Positions 1 to 8,895 of a stretch of DNA of 64,000 nt are shown here, piece after piece. Both the position numbers and the translations under genes were made by a program. The stretch is from Deltaproteobacteria bacterium UBA5205 (GTDB taxonomy: Bacteria > Desulfobacterota > Syntrophorhabdia > Syntrophorhabdales > Syntrophorhabdaceae): assembly GCA_002412715.1 (NCBI GenBank), contig DHVP01000017.1:117019-181018 (forward strand). The letters run 5' to 3'. The number at the start of each line of letters is the position of its first letter. The stretch's first letter is position 1. Below the pieces are notes generated by a model. The model had not been told where the DNA came from. It did not search any database and saw only the letters and a program-made list of their open reading frames with translations.

Positions 1-857
1 TCGGAGTGCTTCGTGTAGTGTTTTGTCCTGGGATCGTTGACGAACATTGTTTTCAATTTAATGGCGAGGTCTTTTACCGTCGCCTCGTTCGTGGGGTTGC
101 CGATGTTGAATATCTGGCCGTTGAACATGTCGTCCTTGTTCTCCACGATCTTCATCAGGCAGGCGATCCCGTCGTCTATATACGTAAAGCACCGTTTCTG
201 CATGCCGCCATCTACCAGGCGGATGGGCTCGGCGAGAAAGAGGCTGCTGATAAACTGGGTCACCACCCGGGAGCTTCCCTCTTTTTCAGGATCCGTCGTA
301 ACTTCGTCCAGCTTTGGGCCTATCCAGTTGAAAGGCCTGAAAAGGGTGAACTTGAGCCCGTGCTGAAAACCGTATGCCCAGATGACCCTGTCGAGAAGCT
401 GCTTGGATGCACTGTAGATCCATCGCTGTTTGTTGATGGGACCAAGGACCAGCGGGCTTTCATCTTCACTGAATTCCGCATCGGGGGACATTCCGTAAAC
501 CTCCGACGTGGAAGGAAAGAGGAGTCTCTTGCCATACTTGACGCAAAGACGGACAACCTTGAGGTTCTCTTCGAAATCGAGTTCAAAAACCCTGAGCGGT
601 TCCCTTACATATGTTATCGGTGTGGCGATGGCAACGAGAGGCATGACGACATCGCACTTCTTGACATGGTACTCTATCCATTCCCTGTTGATCGAAATGT
701 CGCCTTCCACATAATGGAAGCGCTCGTGGCCCAGGCAATCACCGAGCTTGTCGTTGCGGATGTCGAGCCCGTATATCTCCCAATCGGTCTCGTTCAGCAC
801 GTGTTCCGTAAGGGCATTACCAATAAATCCATTCACACCGAGTACCAAGAGTCTCAA
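1..857 (-). CDS. arnA: ArnA dehydrogenase/decarboxylase half, UDP-glucuronate oxidative decarboxylase (partial)
   Basis: Extended-SDR NAD-dependent enzyme that converts UDP-glucuronate to UDP-4-keto-pentose for L-Ara4N synthesis. The reading frame is open from a TTG at 857 to the window edge, 285 residues without a stop, so the C-terminus is missing (family about 340). An N-terminal VNGFIGN dinucleotide-binding loop, a STSEVYG segment and a YSASK catalytic Tyr/Lys pair are visible, along with family-typical RPFNWIGP and RVVTQF. The TTG is preceded by AGGAGG and overlaps the stop of the formyltransferase gene by 4 nt, so the two are translationally coupled. In enterobacteria both activities sit on one ArnA polypeptide; here they are separate genes. 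Confidence 0.9.
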   Translation of the reverse strand, partial: MRLLVLGVNGFIGNALTEHVLNETDWEIYGLDIRNDKLGDCLGHERFHYVEGDISINREWIEYHVKKCDVVMPLVAIATPITYVREPLRVFELDFEENLKVVRLCVKYGKRLLFPSTSEVYGMSPDAEFSEDESPLVLGPINKQRWIYSASKQLLDRVIWAYGFQHGLKFTLFRPFNWIGPKLDEVTTDPEKEGSSRVVTQFISSLFLAEPIRLVDGGMQKRCFTYIDDGIACLMKIVENKDDMFNGQIFNIGNPTNEATVKDLAIKLKTMFVNDPRTKHYTKHS

Positions 858-1777
858 GGGTGACCTCCTAAAATTTTGTTTTTCAATACATAAGAAGATA
901 CCAGCTCGGCGGCATCGATCTCTTTTTCTCCTTCAAGCTGCACCGAGATAAGGCGCAAAGACCCGGAACCCGTTCTCACGAGAAGCGGATGTTCCGATAT
1001 GACCGTCCCCCCAGGGACGTCCCTGGGGGACACGTTTTCAGGGTACGCCTTCCAGACAAAGAGCCTTTTCCCTTCAAAATAGGTAAAAGCCCCCGGGTAG
1101 GGATGGGTGACCGCCCGTGTGAGGTTGTATATCGACAGGGAGTCCTTCGCCCAGTCGATGAGGCCGTCCTCGGGTTTTCGGCCTCCGAAATAGGATGACG
1201 GTCCGGTCTGGACCGTTCGGGTAAAAGTCCCGGCCTCGAAGTGCGGAAGGATATCCTGCATGAGTTCCCGTGCAGCACCGACGAGTTTCATGTAGACGGA
1301 AAACACGTTGTCCTCGAAAGTGATGGGAACCTCTTTCTGTGACACGATGTCGCCGGCATCGGGCTTTTCCACCATGCAATGAAGGGTGACCCCCGTGCGG
1401 ATTTCCCCCGCTATGAGGACCCAGTTGACAGGACAACGGCCGCGATACTGCGGCAGGAGCGAGCCATGGAGATTGAAGGCGCCGATGCGCGGTATCTCGA
1501 GTATGGCATCGGGGATCATTTTACGGTAGTAGAAGGAGAATATAATATCAGGGCGTATATCGCGTATTATCGTCGTCCATCGTTTATCGGTGAGACTTTC
1601 GGGCATGTACACGGGAATGTCATATTCCCTCGCAAGCTCCACGGGCCTGCGGAACCACAGCTCTTCACCGGGATCGTCCTCGTGGGTAAAAAGGCAGGCA
1701 ACGTCCGTGCCGGCGCCAAGTAGTTCCTCAAGACAAACGTAACCGATCTCCTGGTACGCGAATACGACTGCCCTCAC
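854..1777 (-). CDS. arnA: ArnA formyltransferase half, UDP-L-Ara4N formyltransferase
   Basis: Transfers formyl from 10-formyl-tetrahydrofolate to UDP-L-Ara4N. The 307 residues match the N-terminal domain of ArnA and the methionyl-tRNA formyltransferase fold. Asn102 and His104 in FNLHGSLLPQ and Asp140 in KPDAGD fall at the same numbers as the E. coli ArnA catalytic triad. Start is GTG, overlapping the arnC stop (GTGA). It ends in a 4-nt overlap with the dehydrogenase gene. Context in an arn cluster decides against a general Fmt or a sugar N-formyltransferase for another glycan. Confidence 0.9.
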   Translation of the reverse strand: MRAVVFAYQEIGYVCLEELLGAGTDVACLFTHEDDPGEELWFRRPVELAREYDIPVYMPESLTDKRWTTIIRDIRPDIIFSFYYRKMIPDAILEIPRIGAFNLHGSLLPQYRGRCPVNWVLIAGEIRTGVTLHCMVEKPDAGDIVSQKEVPITFEDNVFSVYMKLVGAARELMQDILPHFEAGTFTRTVQTGPSSYFGGRKPEDGLIDWAKDSLSIYNLTRAVTHPYPGAFTYFEGKRLFVWKAYPENVSPRDVPGGTVISEHPLLVRTGSGSLRLISVQLEGEKEIDAAELVSSYVLKNKILGGHP

Positions 1778-2703
1778 AGATATTCCTTCTTGATGATGTA
1801 CCGCGGACGCCTTCTGACTTCCTGGTAGATTCTACCGACATATTCGCCTATAACACCGAGGGCAAATATCTGGATGCCGATGAAGAAGAAGAGCACACCG
1901 AAGAGGGTGAAGGTCCCCTCGCCTTCAGGGCCGATAAAGAGACGTCTTGCCATCAGAAAGACGGCGAAGGCAAGGCCGAGACAGGCAATGGCCACACCGA
2001 GCATACTGATGATCTGGATAGGCAGGAGGGAAAAATTTGTCATGAGGTCGAAATTGAGTCTAAAGAGCTTAAAGGGGCTGTATTTGGATGTTCCCTTCTT
2101 CCGTTCTGCGTGGCCGACCTCTATCTCGGTGATCTTTTTCGCGAAGGTATTGGCAAGCGCCGGGATGAAACTGGACGATTCCGGACACATGTTCATGTAG
2201 TCGACTATATTGCGCCTGTACGCCCTGAGCATACATCCGTAATCCTTGAGCCTCACGCCCACCAGCTTTGCCGTGATCCTGTTTACAATATAGGAAGGCA
2301 ACGTGCGAAACAGGGAATCCTTTCTGTCTTTTCTGTAGGTGGCAACTACCTCGTATCCTTCTTCCGCCTTGGCTACGAGCCTTGGAATCTCTTCAGGCGG
2401 GTTCTGCAGGTCCGCGTCAATGGTCACGACGATCTCGCCCTTCGCGAAATCAAACCCCGCAAAAAGGGCCATGTGCTGGCCGTAATTCCTGTTGAATTCT
2501 ATAACCTTGACGCGGCCGTCCCCACGATGGAACTCTTCAAGGAGAACCTCCGTCCTGTCTGTGCTCCCGTCATTTATGTAGATGATCTCATAAGGCTTCT
2601 GCAAGCCCGCGAGCGCGTCATGAAGCCGTGTATTCAGTTCCGGCAGGGATTCCTCTTCGTTCAGAACGGGAACAAGCACGGAAACGTAGGGCATCTCATC
2701 CAT
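1774..2703 (-). CDS. arnC: ArnC, undecaprenyl-phosphate Ara4FN transferase
   Basis: GT2 (DPM1-like) glycosyltransferase, 309 aa. The N-terminal 200 residues hold the nucleotide-sugar fold with VLNEEESL, INDGSTD and TIDADLQNPPEEIP (DxD region). Two hydrophobic C-terminal segments (about 225-250 and 262-285) would anchor it in the inner membrane. It passes formylated Ara4N from UDP to undecaprenyl phosphate. Start ATG follows AGGAAAA; the gene overlaps the arnT end by 8 nt. Other DPM1-like enzymes (GtrB, DolP-mannose synthase) look similar, so the specific call rests on neighbours. Confidence 0.85.
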   Translation of the reverse strand: MDEMPYVSVLVPVLNEEESLPELNTRLHDALAGLQKPYEIIYINDGSTDRTEVLLEEFHRGDGRVKVIEFNRNYGQHMALFAGFDFAKGEIVVTIDADLQNPPEEIPRLVAKAEEGYEVVATYRKDRKDSLFRTLPSYIVNRITAKLVGVRLKDYGCMLRAYRRNIVDYMNMCPESSSFIPALANTFAKKITEIEVGHAERKKGTSKYSPFKLFRLNFDLMTNFSLLPIQIISMLGVAIACLGLAFAVFLMARRLFIGPEGEGTFTLFGVLFFFIGIQIFALGVIGEYVGRIYQEVRRRPRYIIKKEYL

Positions 2704-4255
2704 TTTTCCTCACATAAAAAATATACTGGTCCTTCTCGTACTTCACCCTTTTTACGGGTACGAAGGACTTCTCCAGAGTCTCCTTGAGGTGCATGGTCGG
2801 TTTCTCTTCGACGATGAGTAGTATATCACGTTCGTCTTCTTTTATCTCCTTAATATCGCGCAGCATTGTGATCGGTTTGCCGATGTAGAATATGATACCG
2901 GCGGAGTTAAAACCGAAGGTATAGATCTTCTTCGTTTTCTTGTATTCCCCCAGGGGGTCGGTTATCAGCGTCAGGGACTTGGACGTCCGGTCGACGAGCG
3001 GCATGTAGTATGCGCTGTAGAAAAACCCGGTGAAGACAAGAAAAAACAGGAAACATGACAGCGCCAGGTCCTTTTTTCTTTTCAAAAGCGTCACGAGAAA
3101 GCCGGCACCGGCCACAAAGAGAATGGAAAGATATACATAGAGAGACTTAGGTCCCTCCCTGAATACGGCGACATCCTCCTCAGGCAGTACATGTATGGCA
3201 ACAATGGCACCGACAGGTATCAGGATGAGAAGACAGGCAAGGATCTTGAGGAGCAGATTTGTCCATCCTTTGGCGACAAGGGTCTCCCAGGCATCCCTGA
3301 GATAAAGGCCTGTCATAAGTGCCAGCGCCGGGTAAGCGGACAGAAGGTATATGGCCCTCTTGCTCTGGGAGAATTCAAAGAAGAGGAAGATCATGACAAA
3401 CCAGAGGAGCGGCAGCAGATATCTTTTTTTCCATGCCCCGTAAAGGGCGAAAGGAAGAAAGAGACTCCAGGGCATGAAATTGAAAAAGAGTTTATGAAAA
3501 TAGTAAAGAGGCGATTCAATATGATCGAATGCGTTTGTATAGCGGGTAACGTTCTGATGGAGGATGAACTCCCTGATATAACTCTCGCCGGCCAGAAAGA
3601 ACCAGATGGAAGCGATGGCCGTGGTCAGGATGCTCCCCAGTGCGAGCGGGATGAAGTAACGCTTCAGCCTTTTCTTGAAGATAAGGTACACGAAGATGAC
3701 GCCGACAGGTATGACGAGTCCCGCAGGCCCCTTGGTGAGGATCGCAAAGGCTCCGGGGATCAATGAAAGGGCAAAGGCCAGCCGTTTGTCCTTCTCCAAC
3801 GAGACAAAAGCCAGATAAATGGCAAGACCTATAAAAAAGGCAAAGGTCATATCCATTACGGATTCACGGGCATTCGAAAGGAACTGGTAGTTGGTGGCAA
3901 GGACCAGCCCCGATAAAAAACCGGCCCGCTCGTCACCGAGCCTGCACCCCAGGAGGAAGGTTATTACCACAAGAAGCAGCGCAGCCAGTGCCGATGGCGC
4001 CCGGGAGGCAAACTCGTTGAGGGTCCCCGACGCCTTTGCTGCCACCATGATCATCCAGGAATAAAAGGGAGGCTTCTCGAGATAGGGAACACCGTTGAGG
4101 TAAGGCCGGATATAGTCCCCCCGGTCCATCATCTCCCGTGCCATGATCGCCTGCCTTGGCTCATCGGGATCCCACAGCGAGGTGGTTCCCAGGTTAAAGA
4201 AGAAAAGAACCCCCGCGATAATGATCAGTGACGCCAGTCTTAATTTCATCTTCAT
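2696..4255 (-). CDS. arnT: ArnT-like lipid A Ara4N transferase (GT39/PMT family)
   Basis: Integral membrane glycosyltransferase of the PMT/GT-C superfamily, 519 aa with about 12 hydrophobic segments. Near the N-terminus it has WDPDEPRQAIMAREM, the conserved acidic first periplasmic loop of ArnT/PMT enzymes, followed by LEKPPFYSW. It would move Ara4N from undecaprenyl phosphate to lipid A phosphate on the periplasmic side. First gene of the minus-strand arn set seen here; arnB and arnD are not in the window and may lie beyond its left edge. A general GT39 role in O-antigen or glycan decoration is the alternative. Confidence 0.8.
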   Translation of the reverse strand: MKMKLRLASLIIIAGVLFFFNLGTTSLWDPDEPRQAIMAREMMDRGDYIRPYLNGVPYLEKPPFYSWMIMVAAKASGTLNEFASRAPSALAALLLVVITFLLGCRLGDERAGFLSGLVLATNYQFLSNARESVMDMTFAFFIGLAIYLAFVSLEKDKRLAFALSLIPGAFAILTKGPAGLVIPVGVIFVYLIFKKRLKRYFIPLALGSILTTAIASIWFFLAGESYIREFILHQNVTRYTNAFDHIESPLYYFHKLFFNFMPWSLFLPFALYGAWKKRYLLPLLWFVMIFLFFEFSQSKRAIYLLSAYPALALMTGLYLRDAWETLVAKGWTNLLLKILACLLILIPVGAIVAIHVLPEEDVAVFREGPKSLYVYLSILFVAGAGFLVTLLKRKKDLALSCFLFFLVFTGFFYSAYYMPLVDRTSKSLTLITDPLGEYKKTKKIYTFGFNSAGIIFYIGKPITMLRDIKEIKEDERDILLIVEEKPTMHLKETLEKSFVPVKRVKYEKDQYIFYVRKNG

Positions 4256-4512
4256 CCGTTTCGTAGCGACTCAAACTTGGTAAAAATACAGGAACTTTTA
4301 TATGCCAATATGCGGCATTTTTCAATATTTCTTTGCTCGACCAAACAGTCTCCGGCAGTATCTATAATTATTTCAATGCGTTTCAAACTACCGCACGCGG
4401 CGCACACGATACCGAAACGCATCTGCAACGGCCGGATAATATTCTGCTCAGTCCCGAACCCTGTCACGCTGAAGATTTCCGTCATTGACAGGGCGCTGCA
4501 ACGAGTCTGCAC
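4252..4512 (-). CDS. Doubtful small ORF in the arn/kinase intergenic gap
   Basis: The gap 4256-4624 between arnT and the kinase gene is more AT-rich than its surroundings. An 86-codon minus-strand frame crosses it and ends in an ATGA overlap with the arnT start, which would suit coupling. It contains several Cys (CAAC and others) but no recognised domain, no good ribosome-binding site and no signal sequence. It may simply be open by chance; the arn promoter should also lie in this gap. Confidence 0.2.
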   Translation of the reverse strand: MQTRCSALSMTEIFSVTGFGTEQNIIRPLQMRFGIVCAACGSLKRIEIIIDTAGDCLVEQRNIEKCRILAYKSSCIFTKFESLRNG

Positions 4513-4578
4513 GCGGTGTTGTCCTGCCCGTACCTGCCCGGTTTGCGAGTGGCCCTACCCTCTCACGCCTGATGTCTA

Positions 4579-4587
4579 TGCTATACT
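4579..4587 (+). promoter_or_regulatory. Extended -10 (TGCTATACT) upstream of the kinase gene
   Basis: TGC followed by TATACT lies 38 bp before the GTG start of the histidine kinase; the -35 region is poor. The identical nine bases occur upstream of the aldolase gene at 38943, which supports it as a real promoter motif of this genome. Confidence 0.4.
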
Positions 4588-4624
4588 TTCAATATGATTG
4601 GTTGTTTCCATGAAAGGAGTTTTT

Positions 4625-5977
4625 GTGCCCAAAGACGGCTCAACTCGAAATGGTGAGGGTAGGGATCCCATCGCCGGTGAACGTAAGAAACGTTTGCGGG
4701 GAAACACCGCGGATATCCATGGGCTTGTTCGGGGACTCTATTATCGCGTCACCCTCGCCGACAACAGCATTCGCTGGATAGCCTCCCAGGAACGGAGACA
4801 ACCCGGTTCTTCCGGTGAAACCAGGCGGTTGATAGGTGTATCGCCGGACGTTACCGCACGGAAGGAGATGGAGAAGAAGATCGAAGCGGCAGCACGGGAG
4901 TGGCAAACAACCTTTGACTCCATTCCCGACCAGGTGATGATCCTGAACCGGGACCACAGGGTTGTCCAGGCAAATGCCGCTGCAAGATCTTTCCTGAACC
5001 TCCCCCTCAAGAAGATTCTGGGCAATCGCTGTTACACGGTGATGCACGGGAAGGATCGCCCCATCTCCACCTGTCCTTTCCCGGCAATACGAGAGATAAA
5101 GGGACATGGGGAAAGCGATATCTATGATGATCGAAAAAAAAAGTGGTTCCACATTTCCGTGGACCCCGTTCTGGATGACGAGGGAGAGACTATACGGGTT
5201 GTTCATATGGCCAGGGATATTACCGAAAGCAAGAGGATTGAAACGGAAACCTTTTGCGCCCGCAGAGAAATCCTCCGAACGGAGCGGCTGTTACGGATGG
5301 GGGAACTGACGGCATCGCTGGCCCATGAATTGAACCAACCCCTCACATCGATCCTCAGCAATGCCCGGGCAGCCCTTCGGTTTATTGATTCCGGTACACT
5401 CGACATGGATGAACTGAAGGATATCCTGAAGGACATCGCGAACGACGACAAAAGGGCACGAGATATCATACGGAGTCTCAGGTCCATGATAAAACCCGAG
5501 GAGGGGGAGAAAGTCAGGGCCTTACTCAATGATGTGGTGCAAGAGGTGGTTTCTGTCTTTCACGGTGAGACCGTCATCCCCAACCTGAACGTGGAGACTG
5601 TCTTGAGCGATCCTTCGCTCGAGGTACACATTGACACGGTCCAGATACAACAGGTAGTGATCAACCTGATGATGAATGCCGCGGAATCAATGCTGGATCA
5701 GACTGAGAACAAAAAGATCATCATAAGGGCAGAGGCTGGCGATAACAATAAAGCACGTGTGGCTGTCAGCGACCACGGTCCGGGCATCGCGGGGGAAGAT
5801 CTGGGCCGGATATTCGAACCCCTCTTCACAACGAAACGCTTCGGACTGGGAATGGGACTTTCATTGAGCCGCTCTATCGTTGAGGCGCACGGCGGCCGCA
5901 TATGGGCTGAAAACAATCGGGATAAGGGCACAACGTTCTATTTCGATCTGCCAGCCGGGGAAAGAAGGGATGGCTGA
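4625..5977 (+). CDS. PAS-domain sensor histidine kinase (FixL-like)
   Basis: 450-aa soluble sensor kinase. Residues about 30-90 look like the C-terminal half of a PAS fold ending in GVSPDVTARKEME. A complete PAS follows (about 95-215, with FDSIPDQVMILNRD and a PAC end MARDITESKR). Then HisKA with phospho-acceptor His in ASLAHELNQPLTSI, and HATPase with GLGMGLSLS. No membrane segments are seen. I chose GTG 4625 because AAAGGAG lies 5 nt upstream; an in-frame TTG exists at 4598. The first PAS appears N-terminally shortened. It overlaps the next regulator gene by 8 nt, so the pair is a two-component system. Confidence 0.85.
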   Translation: MPKDGSTRNGEGRDPIAGERKKRLRGNTADIHGLVRGLYYRVTLADNSIRWIASQERRQPGSSGETRRLIGVSPDVTARKEMEKKIEAAAREWQTTFDSIPDQVMILNRDHRVVQANAAARSFLNLPLKKILGNRCYTVMHGKDRPISTCPFPAIREIKGHGESDIYDDRKKKWFHISVDPVLDDEGETIRVVHMARDITESKRIETETFCARREILRTERLLRMGELTASLAHELNQPLTSILSNARAALRFIDSGTLDMDELKDILKDIANDDKRARDIIRSLRSMIKPEEGEKVRALLNDVVQEVVSVFHGETVIPNLNVETVLSDPSLEVHIDTVQIQQVVINLMMNAAESMLDQTENKKIIIRAEAGDNNKARVAVSDHGPGIAGEDLGRIFEPLFTTKRFGLGMGLSLSRSIVEAHGGRIWAENNRDKGTTFYFDLPAGERRDG

Positions 5978-6590
5978 AGAGAAACCCACCGTTTTCATCA
6001 TAGACGACGATCCCTCCATTCGGAAGAGTCTCTTGAGGCTTCTGCGTTCCTTCGGATTCGAGGCGGAAACCTTTGACTCGGCCGAAGAGTACCTGGAACG
6101 CGAGCGCTATCAGGGCACGGGATGCATCGTTCTCGATGTCCGCATGCCGGGAATCGACGGATTGGCCTTGCAGAATGAACTGAACAAGGCCGATTACACT
6201 ATGCCGGTCATTTTTGTCACCGCTCATGGCAATATTCCCATGAGCGTTGAGGCCATGAAGAAGGGGGCCGTAGATTTCCTCCCCAAGCCATTTGATGACA
6301 ATGAATTCCTGCAGGCAGTGAACCGGGCCGTTGAAACGGACAGAACGGCGAAAATCCGCTTCGCCGGGACTCGCGAAATCCTCCGGCGCATACAAAGACT
6401 CACGCCCAGGGAACAGGAGGTCCTGCGCTATGTCGTCTCCGGCATGCCGAACAAACAGATCGCGTTCAGGCTGGGTATCGCCGAAAAGACCGTTAAAGCG
6501 CACCGCGGCCGGATTATGAAGAAACTCGAGATAGATTCATTGCCCGAACTCACCCGCCTCGCCGAAAAGGCAGGCATACAACCGCTCTGA
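5970..6590 (+). CDS. FixJ/NodW-family response regulator
   Basis: 206-aa transcription factor, partner of the overlapping kinase. It has an N-terminal receiver domain with acidic pocket IDDDPS, phospho-acceptor Asp in VLDVRMPG, Thr in FVTAHG and Lys in LPKPFDD. The C-terminal LuxR/GerE helix-turn-helix (about 140-195) carries LTPREQEVLRYVVSG and KTVKAHRGRIMKKL. Start ATG 5970 lies inside the kinase end, after GGGGAAAGAAGG. Targets are not evident from the sequence. Confidence 0.9.
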   Translation: MAEEKPTVFIIDDDPSIRKSLLRLLRSFGFEAETFDSAEEYLERERYQGTGCIVLDVRMPGIDGLALQNELNKADYTMPVIFVTAHGNIPMSVEAMKKGAVDFLPKPFDDNEFLQAVNRAVETDRTAKIRFAGTREILRRIQRLTPREQEVLRYVVSGMPNKQIAFRLGIAEKTVKAHRGRIMKKLEIDSLPELTRLAEKAGIQPL

Positions 6591-6752
6591 CCCGGAGAAC
6601 CGCCTGCAGGCGCCAGTCCTTGTTTCTGAGTCGCATTAGACCAAAGTCCACTATACACACCGGTGTGCCAGTCCTTATCATTTATAGATGATTCATAAGT
6701 GCAGCTTTGCATAGATTCCATCAGAGGATCTGCAGGATGCGAGAGGTCGCTA

Positions 6753-7154
6753 ATGGTCAAAAAACCAAGCACGGTCTATGTTATCGACGACGACGAATCG
6801 GTCCGGAAGGCCTTTACCAGACTCTTGAGATCGGCAAATATCAACGTCAGGACCTTCTCTTCAACCCGCGAGTTTCTTGAAAGCCCGAAGGTAGATACCG
6901 GGGCCTGTATCGTTATGGATATTCGAATGCCCGATGAAAGCCGCTTCGAGGACCAGGACAGACTGGCGGCGTCCCGGGTAGCTTTGCCGGTCGTCGTGGT
7001 GTCGGCGAGCGATGAGGCGGTCATCCGCGAACAAGCGCACGCACTGGGAGCGGTGGGGTTCTTCAGAAAACCCGTTGACGACCAGGCCCTTCTCGACGCC
7101 ATCTCGTGGGCGATCTCCGAGGCGCATGAAACAAGAAAGAAGACGGACACATAA
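6753..7154 (+). CDS. Single-domain response regulator (receiver only)
   Basis: 133-aa stand-alone receiver: VIDDDESVRKAF acidic pocket, Asp in VMDIRMPD, VVSASD switch Ser/Thr and Lys in FRKPVDD, with no output domain. Closest in style to the receivers of FixJ-type regulators. It lies 162 bp behind the FixJ-like gene and probably accepts phosphate from the same kinase or acts as a phosphate sink or adaptor. The ribosome-binding site (GAGAGG) is weak. Confidence 0.8.
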   Translation: MVKKPSTVYVIDDDESVRKAFTRLLRSANINVRTFSSTREFLESPKVDTGACIVMDIRMPDESRFEDQDRLAASRVALPVVVVSASDEAVIREQAHALGAVGFFRKPVDDQALLDAISWAISEAHETRKKTDT

Positions 7155-7282
7155 AGATGGCACAGCGGCCATCGTGACCTTCTAAGGTTACTTCCTTGTG
7201 CCATCCGGGCGGACGAAGTCGTTCACGATGAAAAGGAAGCAATCCGTGAAAAGCAGTAGTCGTATAAGGAGGAAGCATTCTC

Positions 7283-8131
7283 ATGAAGACAACAAGGATG
7301 GTATTGCTATTCTGTTTTATGTTATTCGCGCCTGTGGGGCCATGGGTTCACGGCCAGACGGTCCCGCCCGCCCGGAACCCCGACCTTTCCCGATCTGTTG
7401 CCAAACCGGAGAGCCCCCGGGAAGGCCAATGGCAATTCCGCCTCATTCCCTACATGTGGGCGACAACCATTGACAGCAAAGTTACTGTGGGCGGGTACGA
7501 TGCAGAGACAACGACCACCTTCTCGGATATATGGCGCAATCTTGCCGGTGCCGGGATGCTGCACTTTGAGGCACAGAAGGGAAAGGTCGGTTTCTTTCTG
7601 GATCCCCTGTATATGAAACTCAGGGCTGACGGCACCTTTGAGCGCCGGCGCGATCCAAACGTTCCCGCGATACCAAGGGACCTGACCCTCACTTACGAAC
7701 AGTGGCTGGTCGAATTCGGTGGATTCTACCAGATTGGCAAATGGTCCGTGGGGCAAAACAAGGGGCAATGGATGACAGTCGATATCCTTGGAGGAGGTCG
7801 CTATTGGTGGGTGCGGGCCGACCTCGATACAAGCACCGTGATAAACCCTACCGAGACCAATCAGTGGATCGACCCGATAATTGGTGCGCGGTTAACCGCA
7901 GATCTTACGAAGAAGGTCATCTTCAACATCAGGGCAGATGTCGGGGGCTTCGGCGTGGGTTCCGATTTCAGCTGGAATGGGATAGCCACCCTGGGATACC
8001 GCTTTTCAGACAGGATTACCGGTCTTCTCGGCTACCGTGTACTCTATATTGACTACAAAAGCGGCTCAGGCAGGGCCAGGTATGAAGAAACCATCCACGG
8101 CCCGCTGGCTGGATTGGCCTTTGCCTTTTAA
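7283..8131 (+). CDS. Outer-membrane beta-barrel protein of unknown function
   Basis: 282 aa with a signal peptide (cleavage likely after VHG, residue about 24). The mature part is rich in alternating aromatic/polar strands (FRLIPYMWATTID, GGGRYWWVRADL, ATLGYRFSDRITGLLGYRVLYIDY) and ends in LAGLAFAF with a terminal Phe, the usual BAM recognition signal. Start ATG follows AAGGAGGAAG. It precedes the DUF3313-Mla cluster and may supply an outer-membrane partner for it, but that is only suggested by position. Confidence 0.75.
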   Translation: MKTTRMVLLFCFMLFAPVGPWVHGQTVPPARNPDLSRSVAKPESPREGQWQFRLIPYMWATTIDSKVTVGGYDAETTTTFSDIWRNLAGAGMLHFEAQKGKVGFFLDPLYMKLRADGTFERRRDPNVPAIPRDLTLTYEQWLVEFGGFYQIGKWSVGQNKGQWMTVDILGGGRYWWVRADLDTSTVINPTETNQWIDPIIGARLTADLTKKVIFNIRADVGGFGVGSDFSWNGIATLGYRFSDRITGLLGYRVLYIDYKSGSGRARYEETIHGPLAGLAFAF

Positions 8132-8204
8132 GAACGCGGGGTTTGTCCGCTTTGAGGAAAACTTTCTGCATACGGTTTAAGTAAAAAATCTTATGGAGGT
8201 TGTC

Positions 8205-8879
8205 ATGACAAAAACAGTACACATCACATTGGCGGTAGTGATCGGGATTGCCCTCGCGGCAGCCGCGGGGTTTGCAGCGGAACCAAGATATTCAGGTTTT
8301 CTTGGAGATTCCTACAGACTTCTGGAACCGGGGCCTGAAGGCGGGGCTAAGATGCGCTGGCTAAAGCCGGGGGTGGATTTCGGTAAATACAAGAAATTCA
8401 TGGTGGACAGCGTCGTCTTCTTCTTTGCCGACGATTCCGAATACAAGGGTATCGACCCCCAGGAGATGAAGGAACTGGCAGACAGCTTCAACAAGCAAAT
8501 AGTGGCAGCTCTTAAAGACAAATACCCCATCGTGGCAGAGCCCGGCCCGGACGTCGCACGGATCCGCTTCGCCATTACCGGTTTCAAACAGAGCAGGCCT
8601 GTCTTGAGCGGAGTCACATCAATCGTCCCCGTCGGTCTGGCCGTCAGCCTGGTGAAGAAAGGAACCACGGGCTCGTGGACCGGTTCAGGCGCAACCAGCG
8701 GGGAATTGATGGTCCTCGATAGCACAGCCAACGACGTTATCGCTCTCGCCGTGGACGACAGGGTCGCAGGATTCACCGAGAGGTTCAGCAAGTGGGGATC
8801 CGCAGACGAGGCCTTCAAATTCTGGGCAGGAAGGCTGAGGACATTCATGGATAATGTACAAGCCTCCAGGAAGCAGTGA
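8205..8879 (+). CDS. DUF3313-type exported protein
   Basis: 224 aa with an N-terminal signal sequence (cleavage near AAAAGFAAEP). Like DUF3313 proteins it has a GFLGDSYRLLEPG start to the mature part, a central beta-rich region, and a C-terminal LDSTANDVIALAVDD segment followed by a helix. Members are periplasmic or outer-membrane lipoproteins of unknown role; this copy lacks a clear lipobox Cys. Start ATG 8205 has GGAGG 5 nt upstream. It is the first gene before mlaE. A truncated paralogous copy is found at 12669-12869. Confidence 0.75.
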   Translation: MTKTVHITLAVVIGIALAAAAGFAAEPRYSGFLGDSYRLLEPGPEGGAKMRWLKPGVDFGKYKKFMVDSVVFFFADDSEYKGIDPQEMKELADSFNKQIVAALKDKYPIVAEPGPDVARIRFAITGFKQSRPVLSGVTSIVPVGLAVSLVKKGTTGSWTGSGATSGELMVLDSTANDVIALAVDDRVAGFTERFSKWGSADEAFKFWAGRLRTFMDNVQASRKQ

Positions 8880-8895
8880 CATACCCAAGAAGGTG

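Noticed and set aside
3191..3766. 191-codon plus-strand ORF within arnT
   Set aside because: Fully antisense to a well-conserved membrane protein; hydrophilic composition mirrors the complementary codons and there is no family match.
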